Assembly (NCBI RefSeq): GCF_001411555.2
Contig: NC_049911.1
Coordinates: 3,038,001-3,102,000, forward strand
From: Juglans regia
Taxonomy: Eukaryota; Streptophyta; Magnoliopsida; Fagales; Juglandaceae
Reading direction: 5' to 3'
Length of the DNA: 64,000 bases
Both the position numbers and the translations under genes were made by a program. The notes under the pieces are model-generated. The model made no database searches. It saw nothing but the letters and a program-made list of their open reading frames with translations, and was not told where the DNA came from. Of this stretch, positions 21,341 to 31,866 are shown piece by piece. How positions within the stretch are numbered: the stretch's first letter is position 1; the number at the start of each line of letters is the position of its first letter.

Positions 21341-21819
21341 AACGGGATGACAAACACCCTTGCTCTCCATGAAGAATCCAACCACACTAAAAACAAATCT
21401 TGAGTAATTTCTCATAATTGAAATGAACTCAATGCTTTGATCCCTAATAATTTATAAGTTGCAAAATAGATGATAACTTCTTTATAGATTATCCAGTAAT
21501 TTAAATTGAGAAATAATTACTGGAATATTTAGTACGATAATTTACAAATTTTATTTATTCAAAGAGCATCGAGTCAAATTAGCATAATTAAACTTGTATG
21601 TATTTTTTTATGCGTTTCTAAGTTATCTTTTTTTTCATTCTATATTAATATTTATATTTAGTTTGACCCTCTCATGTTTTGACTTTGTCTCTCGAATTCA
21701 CTTATTTAAAATCTATCAAACGTCAAAGAACGGCAAGTTGCAACTTATGTCGAGTGGCATAGTGTGATCTTTCAAATGAGGTAGAGTTACGTCTTACAAG
21801 TCGGTATGTAAATAAATTT
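21341..21819. other. AT-rich spacer, nothing recognised
   Basis: Between two LINE remnants. No features are seen. Confidence 0.45.
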
Positions 21820-23015
21820 TTTAATCAGCAAATAAGAATTTTATTAAAATAGATGATGTTAAGTACATGGGATATATACAAGAGTAATACCTACACAAGA
21901 GTATTGTCTAAAGATACAATGAAATCACGAAGGTTCATGCATGACATTAAAGTCTATTACAATATATCAATGGAATAGATTAGTATTAAAAAATTATAAT
22001 GTCATCCATTGTCAGTTTACTATCCTCAAAACTTCGATCATTTCTCTTCATCCATATGCACAACCACAAACACGTCGGTATTATCTTTCAAATAGCTGCA
22101 ATTTGAGAGTTATTTGATATACCTTGCCAGCTAGCTAAAAAGTCAATGATCCTTGGTGAAATCACCAAATAAGCCCCACTCTAGCAAAAATATCTTTCCA
22201 CAAGCTCACGTCTATACCCAATAAGTGATCCACAAACTCTCCACTTTTCTTATACATATAATAACAATCCAACACAGTGATTTGACATTTCCTTAAATTA
22301 TCTAAGGTGAGAATCTTCCTTAACGAAGTTATCCATATAAAAGAATAAATGTTTAGGAGGCCTTAAGACTACGTTTGGAAACAAAAAGCATTTTATTTAA
22401 TCTAATCATTATAATTTTTCTAAATTCTCATACAAAATACAATAAATAATTCAACTTTTTCAATCTCAAAATAATATATTAAAAAATAATATTCTAATAA
22501 TATTTTATTCAACTTTTAACTTTTTTCTCAACTTATATCATCTTAACTCACTATCTAAACCTACTTGGATATGTTCTTCCATATATTTATAGAATGTGTC
22601 ATAAGGAATTTATAGTACAACTATACAAATCTCCCCTTCTTGAACAGTGACCATCTAATCAACTCCTCCATTCACTCTACAATTATATACAAGATCGAAG
22701 AAATCTATAAATATGCCAATTTCTCTATCTTGGCCAGCTCTGAGGAGAGTGATATTCCATTGAGAAAAGTCACTAGATAGATCCATGAACTCTGCAACCA
22801 AAGCCTCATGTCTTCATGCAATGTTGTATATTGTCGAATAGGCCTCCTTAAGTGTTCGATCTCCATACTGTAGGTTATTCCATAATTTAATTCTAGAACC
22901 ATCTTCGACTGCATGGCGTGTGGAACTTATAACAATCATAAAAAAAAGTGCTATTTCTTGAAAAATAGAAAGAATAAGTGTTAAATTTTTAAAGTAGTAA
23001 TGTGTTTGATGTATC
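21820..23015 (-). mobile_element. Decayed LINE 3' fragment interrupted by a MITE
   Basis: On the minus strand, 23015-22814 reads HAVEDGSRIKLWNNLQYGDRTLKEAYSTIY in pieces, the segment between RT and zinc tail of plant LINEs. Around 22330-22130 it reads KILTLDNLRKC, YYMYKKSGEFVDHLL and RVGL, the zf-RVT tail. The 3' UTR-like sequence then ends with an A-rich tail near 21830. The same LINE family occurs at 24416-25023. A MITE splits it at about 22370-22563. Confidence 0.65.
22370..22563. repeat. A/T-rich MITE, copy 1
   Basis: Ends GTTTGGA and TCTAAAC. The interior has the family core (ATAATATTTTATT, AATTATTTATTRTATTTTGTA-like, ATTATAATGATT). It lies within a LINE fragment. Confidence 0.6.
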
Positions 23016-23069
23016 AATAAAAAAAATTGAAAATAGATTTTCTTAATAATTAAACTCTAAAAAAGGTCT

Positions 23070-23250
23070 AGATAGTGAATTGAGATAAAAGTTAAATAAA
23101 ATATTATTAAAATATTATTTTTTTAATATTATTATTATTTTATAATTTAAAAAAATTAACATTATTTATTATATTTATATAAAAATTTAAAAAAATTATA
23201 ATAATTAAATTATATAAATTGAATTAAAATAAATTATAAAAAAATTATTT
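23070..23250. repeat. A/T-rich MITE, copy 2
   Basis: The same core as the other copies, starting near TAGATAGTGAATTGAGAT. The right end is poorly defined. Confidence 0.5.
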
Positions 23251-23402
23251 ACATCAACCTACTATCGCTGCAGCAAACCTAATGTATTGAATAAAAAAAA
23301 ATATTATATAAAATGTACGGAAAATACAAACTTATGTATAGCCGAACTTTTAAAAAAAATTATAATGATTTGCCGAAGGAAGTTACAGTATCCCACAACA
23401 TT

Positions 23403-23547
23403 CACGTGCGATAGCAAGAGCACCTAAATCACTAAATGGTTAACTGAGGCTGTCCCAATTGGACTAAACGAAACCCCTCGTAATTTGTCGGTCTCTGACT
23501 CTCTCTAAAACCCCCACTCCGTTGTTTCCAACTCTGCGGGGCACGTG
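23403..23547. promoter_or_regulatory. Two G-boxes upstream of the syntaxin gene
   Basis: CACGTG at 23403-23408 and again at 23542-23547, 357 and 218 bases before the start codon. This palindrome is the core site of plant bZIP and bHLH factors. A CT-rich leader follows up to the ATG. Whether the sites are used cannot be judged from sequence. Confidence 0.4.
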
Positions 23548-23759
23548 ACAGTCACCTCTCGGCTCTTCCTTCCCCCGTCTCACAGCTCACGTCACCTCCC
23601 GCCTTCTCTTGCCAGTTGCGCCCACCATCCGTCTCCATTTTACCACCAATTTTCTCTCGATTTCCTTCGCTTTCTGGCTCCGCCATGACCAAACCTCCCT
23701 TAGTTTTAGCCTCCTCGGATCCGTGCCTGTGAATTTCGGATCTGAATCCCGAGCTCTCC

Positions 23760-26700
23760 ATGGCGATGAGGAACCGGACTCTTATTTTCAGAAGGTACAG
23801 GGATGCGTTGAAGAGCGTCAGGCTTCCTTCCAGTTCTCCGCCTGCGTATTCGTCTACGAGCTCCGCCGCCGGTCCGGTGATTGAGTTGGTCAACACCTCG
23901 CTTCTCAATCCGAATCGTTCCTATGCTCCGCTCAACACTGAGGACCCCGGTAATTCGAGGTCTCTTTCTCTCTCTCTCTCCCCCATTTTGCTGCTGAGAA
24001 AATCGGTCTATAGTAGAGAAATAAAACGTCCAATCCAAAGTATTTCTTTTTCCATTTTTTAGGAAAAACTGATAAGACAGCTGCTTTTAGATGTTAAAAT
24101 GAGTTGAATTAAATTAAGTTGAGATGATAAATTATTATTTTTTAATATTATTATTATTTTGAGATTTGAAAAAGTTAAATTATTTATTATATTTTATATT
24201 AAAATTTAAAAAAATTATGATGATGAGTTGAAATTGATTTGAGTTTCAAACGTAACTAATTGAGATGAGCTTCAACAAAATTTGATACTAAGACAGAGAA
24301 TTTAAATTTTTTAAATTATCTCTATCATTCTTCGTAGTCGATACCAATTTATCTGAAGGATTTTGATCTATGTTATAAAAAGAAAGAACTGAACTTCTAA
24401 TATATTTGGTTTCAACTGTTCCCATGGAAGAGCATTCAAAAGACAAAGGTATCTTTAAAGGCAGCTTTTTTTGTATGAACAGCCACTTTGGAAAAGATTC
24501 TTACTATAAATAAGTTAAGGAAACGTGGCATTATATTTATGAATTGATGTTACATGTGTAAGAAGAGCGGTGAGTCCGTTGACCATCTATTACTACATTG
24601 TGAGATTGTCATGTCCTTGTGAACCAAAGTCTTAGCATGAGTGGGATTAGCTTGGGTGATGCCGGAAAGGATATGTGATTTTTTAGCCTCACAGAGAGGT
24701 ATTAGGGGCAACTCTCAAATTACATCTATATGGAAGATGTTACCTATTTGTCTATGGTGGTGTATTTGGAGGGAGCGGAACGCAAGATGATTTGAAGATC
24801 AAGAGAGATTAGTGGAAGAGCTTAGAATTTTGTTTTTCAATACTTTACTCCATTGATCAATTGTAATTGATTTTCATGGCAGGATTTTTCATGATTTCCT
24901 TGTATCTCTAAACTAGACATAAACTTGCTCATGTATATGTCTCGTATACTTGGGCATTTTTTGTGTTTCTTTTGATCAATAAAAATTTATTTACTGATAA
25001 AAATATATATATATATATATATATATATTTGGTTTCAAGAGCATGGCTTGCCTCAATCATAATGATTAGTTCTTTAAATTGGTCTTCACATCCTCCATGT
25101 GAAATTCCCATAAACTGTTGAATCTCGTTAACTTTAGGCATAATCCAATCCGCTATTGGAGGAAGAGAGACCAGGGGAGCAACATTATCCCCAGACACAA
25201 TGTCCAGCTACACTCCCAACTCTAGACATTCATCTACACAAAGTACCAACGCCAAACCCATATTCAAATCTCGTGCCTCCTCAGTAATTCCATTGGTTCT
25301 CTTCAATGGTATGACATCAAGTCTCTTCACCTCTAGTGACCCTTTATGTGCAACTTCAGCGGATCCTACATCTCCTTCAGACATCTGCAGTACACCATTT
25401 TCCTTCAACTCCGACGATAGAGCCATAGTTTCTTCAGGGATCAAAGGTGTAATACTAACTATCAGTCTATCTTGTGTTACCTGAGGCGAATGGCATTCCA
25501 TTACTGATGTCTCTATGCTGATACCCGACGTAAAACCCACTTCAAATAACCCAGATTTCCTTTTGACCCGCCATACTCTCCTGGATCTGGTTATAGGGAC
25601 AAGGCCGAATCTGATTTTCCATTTTTCTTTATCTGAGTTTAAAGGATTCGGGCCTATCTTAGTCATTTTCTTACAACCTTGTTGCCTTCAACTGAAAGCA
25701 AGTCTATTTTCGTAGACAAGAAAGCTATCGCTACCTTCAACTCGACAAGTTGAGTTTCCATCTCCTTTAAAGAATTGTGCATCGCGAGAAGCTGGTTCTG
25801 AAGCATGATCTGCAGACCACTTTCACCGTTCCCTTCACTCTGAACCCCCGAAGCATAACCCGTCTTCAGAGCTACCGCATATGATCGCCTCACCACCGTG
25901 GATGTACTTGGGTCTTTATGATTCACCTCCAAGTTGATGTTCTCATTCTTCTTTTGGTTTTCCTTCCTTGACTCATCAGCAAAAAGCATATCCGCAGCTC
26001 TGCGTAATTCCACAGCAAACTTCTCCCAACCCAGACCTTTCATACCCTTCAAGAATGACTACAACACTCTGCCAACCTCCTCCGCCAACCTCCTCCACCA
26101 TATTCGGTGACAGTTAGATACCTATCATGCTCGTTGGAGTATCGTTGAGCCATGAATGTTTTGTTTCCTTCGCGCAAGTGTTTTGTGACATCTAAATTTC
26201 TCCCCGCCTATAATACTACTTCCACTATAGCCATTAGCCATTCTATACAACTATGACCCATCACTACAAATCTCTAAACCCTTATGTTCCTCTCCACAAT
26301 TTTTAATGAAGACCTTCATGTTTCTAGCAAAAGCTCAAAAGCCTTCAATTCCACCCAAAAGCACACCAGCTGGCCCGTGATGATGTCAAACCTTCGACTT
26401 CAGATGCAGGGGCTTCCCAAGCTGAAGGGCTTCATTCTGTCAAGTATTTATGCAAAAAGCTTCGGGAGGCTGAGCTACGATCAAGTTTGTGGAGGTGGCG
26501 GAGGCAAAGGCTCAGATCACAATGCCCCTTAACTGTGTTAACAGGAAAAACAGAAGAAAACTCTCAGTCGCTGAAGGAGGACCAACGTCGGAGGCCCCAC
26601 AATGGGGTCGCCGGGAGTCCGTTGATCAAGTTTGTGGAGGTGGCGGAGGCAAAGGCTAAGGGTGGTAGCTCAACTAGAGGGAAGTCTAAGGGGAGGACAT

Positions 26701-28234
26701 TGTGAAGATGGGAAACAAGGGGTTGGGGTAGGGCTTTCGGGTAGAGTTTTAGTTCTACTGGAAACAAGGGGTTGGGGTTGGACTTGGTGTATTTTGGGTT
26801 GCTTTTCACGAGCTTTTTGGGTCATTAGGGGCTTTCTATTTTGGGCAAAGTATTTTCTTGTATATATTCTGTGTACTTGATTACGACTGTTAATATATAT
26901 ATATATATATATGTTTTACTTGTCAAAAAAAAAATATTATGGAATATCATTTGAAAATCTTTTGGAGTTCATAATTTTTGGTTTACAGCCCATTGCAGAC
27001 TTCCAGTCTTTGCCTTGATGTCAAATGTACCTTTTGAAACTCTTACATCTTCATAATATAAGCTAAAATTTTGTAATAAGTAATGAATGCGACTAAACTG
27101 CTTATTGAATGAAAAGAAGATTGCTAGCCTTGAAGCCAGTTAAGAGTAGGCTGCGCACAGAATGTACACTGGGTGGTCCTGGACCGGCCTTCTCTGTACT
27201 ATCTAGTTTCACTTGCATTTTCTGGAAATAGAAAATAACACAATTTGAAGCTTTTGGGAATGAGTTGGAATGTGTTCGTAGATTTGCAAGCTTTTGGGTC
27301 TATGTAGATGGCTGTAAGGGAGAGGGCAGTGGATACAGTTTCTCCATCTTTGGTTTTGGTCTGAATTATGTCTGTGATGGGACCTTATTTGGGTGGGGTT
27401 CTTGAAGGTTTTTGGTAGATTTTGTAGTGGCCGCAAGTAGATTAGGCTTGCTTCTCAATATTGTGATGGGAAAAATAGACTTGGTTCATACAGAAATTGA
27501 AGCTTAATTATGCAAAATGAAAGGCGAAGGATAGTTTGAGTAAGCAATCAGATCGGTCATCTGGAGGGTGGTGTTAGACCAAGGGAATGCTGTGGTAGAT
27601 CCAAAGGCTGTCTAAAGTGATGTGATAGTGTTATTACAGTGCAACTATTGGTTCCTGTTTAGTTTTCTTCATATTTTGGCCTTTTTATTTTTGTCAAAGC
27701 TTTTACTGCTTTACATCTTCCTTTTTCTGGCATGTAGTCGTGCTGTGAAATTTACTAGACAAGTTATTATGTTTTGGCTGCAGTAAGGGCGCACTTACTG
27801 TGGGTCTACCTCCAGCTTGGGTGGATGTTTCTGAAGAAATAGCAGCAAATGTACAGCGTGCACGAACTAAAATGGCTGAGTTAGCCAAGACTCATGCAAA
27901 GGCTTTAATGCCTTCATTCGGAGATGGTAAAGAAGATCAACATTTGATTGAATCTCTTTCACAAGAGATCACTGGTCTGATAAAGAGATCAGAGAAGAAA
28001 CTACAGAGACTTTCAGCTGCTGGGCCTTCTGAAGATTCAAATGTTAGAAAGAACGTGCAGGTATGATCTGCAGGAGTGCTTTACTAATGACTGCTTGCAT
28101 AACTTTGTTAATTTACTCTAATATCTTGGTTTTTGCGCAAGAGGGTTTGCCCAGTTGTTTTATTTCTAACGCTAGAATGCACCATGGATCTTGATTTGAT
28201 TGCATGTCTCATCAATTTGGTGCTGCTAATTCAC

Positions 28235-28270
<36 letters not shown>

Positions 28271-30050
28271 CTTTCTACGGTTTGTTAGCCTCAAAGGCTA
28301 CACATTCATTAATATTTTCAATTCTTTTGTTTTAATCTTAAGGATTTCTAGTACCTTGAACTCTCCCACATCTCTTTATCATATGGCAAAGTTGAGTGGT
28401 TATGGCAATCATCATTGCAGGGTTATGGGCATCTGTTTTTTCTTCCCCTTCTCTTCCTAGTCCATAGTAAGAAATAACTAGAATGCCATCTTTTGAATTC
28501 TTCCTGGAGTCCACCCAGGCAGGGAAAGTCCCTGCAACAATGTTGGTCATTTGTTTCCCTATACCAGATTCCCCGCTCCCCGAGAAAGAGGAGGGGCTGA
28601 GAGAGAAAGAGGGAGAGGTAATTCCTACAATGCTAGTGGTCAGTTGTTCTGGACTCCAGTCCATACCTGCATCGCGTATGGCTTGGAAATCAATGTAAAC
28701 ATGTGTGTGTGTCTGTGTGTGTGTGTCAGCTTTTATCCTCTCAAATTGTTGGCTATTCAGGTGAACTGTGCTGATTTTTGCAGTTTTCTGCCACAGCGCT
28801 CTCTTGCCACTGATCTTCAAAACCTTTCAATGGAGCTTCGCAAGAAACAGTCAACTTATTTGAAGCGCCTCAGGCAGCAAAAAGAGGTTCTGAACAAATT
28901 TTCTTTTCTACTATTCAATTGGCACTATGTTAAGACTTTGTCAAAATTGCAGTTTCAGATTGATGTAGTTCATTGCCTCATAATTTGGAATGTGGAAGTG
29001 TTGCGTCATGCTGTTACATTTCTTTTAATAATATTTGTTACTGATATCTTTTTTTTTTTCAACACCCCAAGAATACTGTATGCCTTTAACACATATCTTT
29101 TAAAAATATATTGTGTAGGGTCAAGATGGGGATGATTTAGAGATAAATCTAAATGGAAGTAGATCTAAAATTGAAGATGACGATATGGACAACATGGTAT
29201 GTATTTCTTTGCTCAGCATACAATTTTCTCTGTAAATCATCTCTATGTTTGAACTTATCAAAAAAAAAAAATCATCTCTATGTTTGTTGTGCCGAAACAC
29301 CTTCACCCCCTCCCCTCTCCAAAAAAAACTCCTGTTAAAAAAGATATTTGATAGTAGTCGGTTGGGGTTTCTGTGAATTGTTATGTCAGGTGAACACTGA
29401 TATAGTTGCTTAATATCAGGTGTTTAATGAGCATCAGATGGCCAAGCTCAAAAAAAGTGAGGCGTTCACAGCAGAAAGAGAAAGGGAGATCCAACAGGCA
29501 AGTGAAAGCTTTTTCTGCACTATTATCAGTATAACTTGACATTGACCTGATTCTAGTTTTCTTTTTTAATTTGAACTCTTTTTGTTCTTTCGTTTTTCTT
29601 TATTTTTTTGTGTAGGTTATGGAATCTGTCAATGAGCTTGCTCAGATTATGAAGGATTTGTCAGTACTTGTGATAGACCAGGTTGGGAGATGCCTTTTCT
29701 CTGGTACAAGTCCACAACTTTCTCACATATCTGGAGTCTTTAATCTTGCTTCTCTCTTCAAACAGGGCACCATTGTTGACAGAATAGACTACAACATTCA
29801 AAATGTGGCAACCACTGTGGAGGAGGGGTTGAAGCAGCTGCAGAAGGTCCACTCTTTCTTCCTTGTTTTTCCCTTTTTATGGAATTTGTCCTGAGCCTCT
29901 TGTTTTGTATATCAATTCATTTTGGATGCATTGGGCTTGCAGGCAGAGAGAACACAGAAACATGGGGGGATGGTGAGGTGTGCTACAGTGCTCATTATCA
30001 TGTGCTTCATCATGTTGGTTCTACTAATCCTAAAGGAAATATTCTTGTGA
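23760..30050 (+). CDS. SYP43: Syntaxin of the SYP4 group (SYP41/42/43-like Qa-SNARE)
   Basis: A Qa-SNARE that drives vesicle fusion at the trans-Golgi network/early endosome, a role known for Arabidopsis SYP41-43. The symbol marks the group; the exact paralogue is not settled. Eight coding exons: 23760-23959, 27784-28060, 28797-28886, 29119-29196, 29420-29497, 29616-29681, 29766-29846 and 29943-30050, giving 325 residues against about 320-330 in the family. The N-terminus MAMRNRTLIFRRYRDALKSVR, the block VGLPPAWVDVSEEI and RKKQSTYLKRLRQQKE are group hallmarks. The SNARE motif is at about 233-290, with the zero-layer Gln at 263 (VIDQ, last codon of exon 6). It ends in a membrane anchor (about 303-325). 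Intron 5 has a GC donor (CAG|GCAAGT); all the other introns are GT-AG. Intron 1 is 3.8 kb and full of transposon pieces. Confidence 0.94.
24083..24258. repeat. A/T-rich MITE, copy 3, in syntaxin intron 1
   Basis: Ends near TTTTAGATGTTAAAATGAG and TTGAGTTTCAAACGTAAC with the shared TTTTTAATATTATTATTATTTTGAGATTT-type core. Confidence 0.55.
24416..25023 (+). mobile_element. 5'-truncated LINE with 15-bp target duplication
   Basis: It carries the end of a LINE ORF2 (MCKKSGESVDHLLLHCEI, then WWCIWRERN, with a few stops) and a 3' UTR ending in an (AT)n tail. Both sides have TATATTTGGTTTCAA (24401-24415 and 25024-25038), a clean target-site duplication. It sits in syntaxin intron 1 on the sense strand, against the left border of a minus-strand LINE piece. 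Confidence 0.8.
25031..26420 (-). pseudogene. LINE 5' (ORF1-like) fragment, antisense in syntaxin intron 1
   Basis: Minus-strand frames at 26052-25663, 25666-25208 and 25198-25031. They include GLGWEKFAVELRRAADMLF, VRRSYAVALKTG, then a long hydrophilic segment and PIADWIMPKVNEIQQFMGISHGG…FKELIIMIEASHAL. These are typical of the ORF1 or pre-endonuclease part of the plant LINEs seen here. Related sequence continues weakly to about 26420. No reverse transcriptase follows it on the left, so it is a 5' fragment. Family assignment rests on remembered patterns. Confidence 0.6.
26430..26934 (+). mobile_element. LINE-type 3' end with poly(A) and internal duplication
   Basis: The last 80 bases (TTGTATATATTCTGTGTACTTG, a TA run, then ACTTGTC and an A run) resemble the LINE 3' end at 24930-25023. 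Upstream is short coding-like sequence in which an exact 34-bp block is present twice (26479-26512 and 26624-26657). The 5' border is uncertain. Confidence 0.5.
28242..28267. repeat. (CT)n microsatellite in syntaxin intron 2
   Basis: About 13 CT units. A (TG)n tract follows at about 28700-28727 in the same intron. Confidence 0.85.
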
Positions 30051-31866
30051 TCTTTAGGCACCGGTATCTCCAGATTTTGCTTACTAATTTGACCCTTCCC
30101 CAGTATACATGTTTATAGAATACCTACTTATTTGTTCGTTTCATTTTCCTGATTTTTTTGGGGGAGGGGAGGGGAGGCTATGTAGGGGCCATATGCCCGG
30201 GAAATGTATAGAGCTGTTACTAAAAATATATTCCTTTTGCAAGGGTGTTTGATTACCTGGAGAGTGGTTCCATTAACAGGGAGAGATGAAACTGTTTATT
30301 TGTCTGTATTGAATTTTTATCCTCTCATGCAATGAAGTGGAATACAGCCAATTGGATACATCAACTTTCTTACAGAACGAACGAGTTAGAGTTTGTGGGG
30401 TCTTGATGTATAACACTTCTTAACTTGTGCTTCCCTCCAGATCAGAATTCCACTTGAAATCCTGCAATTTAAATCTCTCTTTCAATTTTAATTATTAAAA
30501 AGCCTAACTGCATATAACTATTAAAGCTTCACACCCTACACACTCACTTAAAAATATATTATTTTATTTTTTTAACCACGTAATGAAAATAATTCTAGAT
30601 ATGTTTATAAGTAAAATAGGATAAAAAAAATAAAATGACACGTTTTTAGGTAGGTGTATAGGATGTGAAACTTATGGATAACACTGAAGAAATATCTATC
30701 CTCCAACAGCCAAATATCTTGCAACTCTTCAACTCTTTGGATGCAGGCGATTTTCCCCTGTTATACAGAAGAGTCTTGCTACCGGTAACGATAGTTTGGA
30801 CTGATCTCTGTGATTTTTTTTATTTTTTATTTTTCTTTCACATTTTTTAAACACCATTAAATATTTTTATTTTTTTTTTAAATACACAGATTCATTAATA
30901 ATCACTTCCCTAACCAATAAGTAAAAAATAAATAAATAAAAATTATCTGTCAACTTTTTGGGACATGTTTATCGGTCTAAATAGCATTTTCAGATTCAGA
31001 AATTATTCCGATGTGTTACATTTTGAACGATCAGAACAGGAAAAAAAAAAATTAAGTGAGAAATTACCGACAAAATTGCTTTCACCCGTTTAGTAAGCGG
31101 GAGGTCTTAAGTTCGACTCTCAACGAAAGCAGAGAAAGATGTCACTTTTTTTTTTTCTTTTTTCTTTTTTTTATGCAGGTAAATGTAAATAATGTAAATT
31201 TAATATATGTATATATCTCTGTAACCCAGCAGTTACAGGCTCGGATAATTGCATTCCCCTCTAAAAAGCTTCAAGGCATAAATCATCAGTTTGCCATGGT
31301 TCAAAACAACCTTAATGGAAACTTCTTGTTCCAGCCATTTTGTCAGTAACTGCAAGTATCATGTCTCTGTCACTTTTCCCTCCCATACTCAACCTTCAAT
31401 TTTTTTAGTCCTTCTCTGTTGGTGAAGGTGCCTTCAACAAAAAGCCAAGTCACTTCACGTGATTGCAAAATTAGGCTTGGGCAAGGGAAAAAATAAACAG
31501 GCAATACAAGTTTGAATCCGAAACCTTAAACTTTCACTGTAATGAGTCTGTGAGACTGACTGCATGAATCATGATATGATAGAACATATAGTAATGAATT
31601 GAGTTGAAATTACAACAAATGGTTTCCTTCTTTTTGAAGTCACAATATCCGACACCCCAACCATTGCTTGCATGCCACCCCTAGACTCTAGAGTCACCCA
31701 GGGGTTAATAGCTGATGCATGCCAAAGAATTTCAAACTCCCGCCCCCTCAAGTGGAAGTCCTTTGCATGCCAAACCCAGTAATATCGGGCCAATCAGTTA
31801 TTTGGTAAACTAAATAGTTAGTAAAGAACCAACAGCAAAGCTAAAAACTAGCTCAAATTCTAGTTC
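30051..31866. other. Intergenic between convergent syntaxin and exonuclease genes
   Basis: The two genes face each other, so this interval should hold both 3' UTRs. It is AT-rich with poly(A/T) runs. A tRNA-like B-box motif (AGTTCGACTCTC at about 31109) suggests a SINE remnant. No gene was recognised. Confidence 0.5.

Noticed and set aside
25200..25715. Plus-strand frames opposite the antisense LINE piece
   Set aside because: Shadows of the minus-strand LINE ORF1-like frames, which fit the family.
31089..31125. Possible SINE B box AGTTCGACTCTC
   Set aside because: No A box at the right distance and no tail; only mentioned in the spacer entry.
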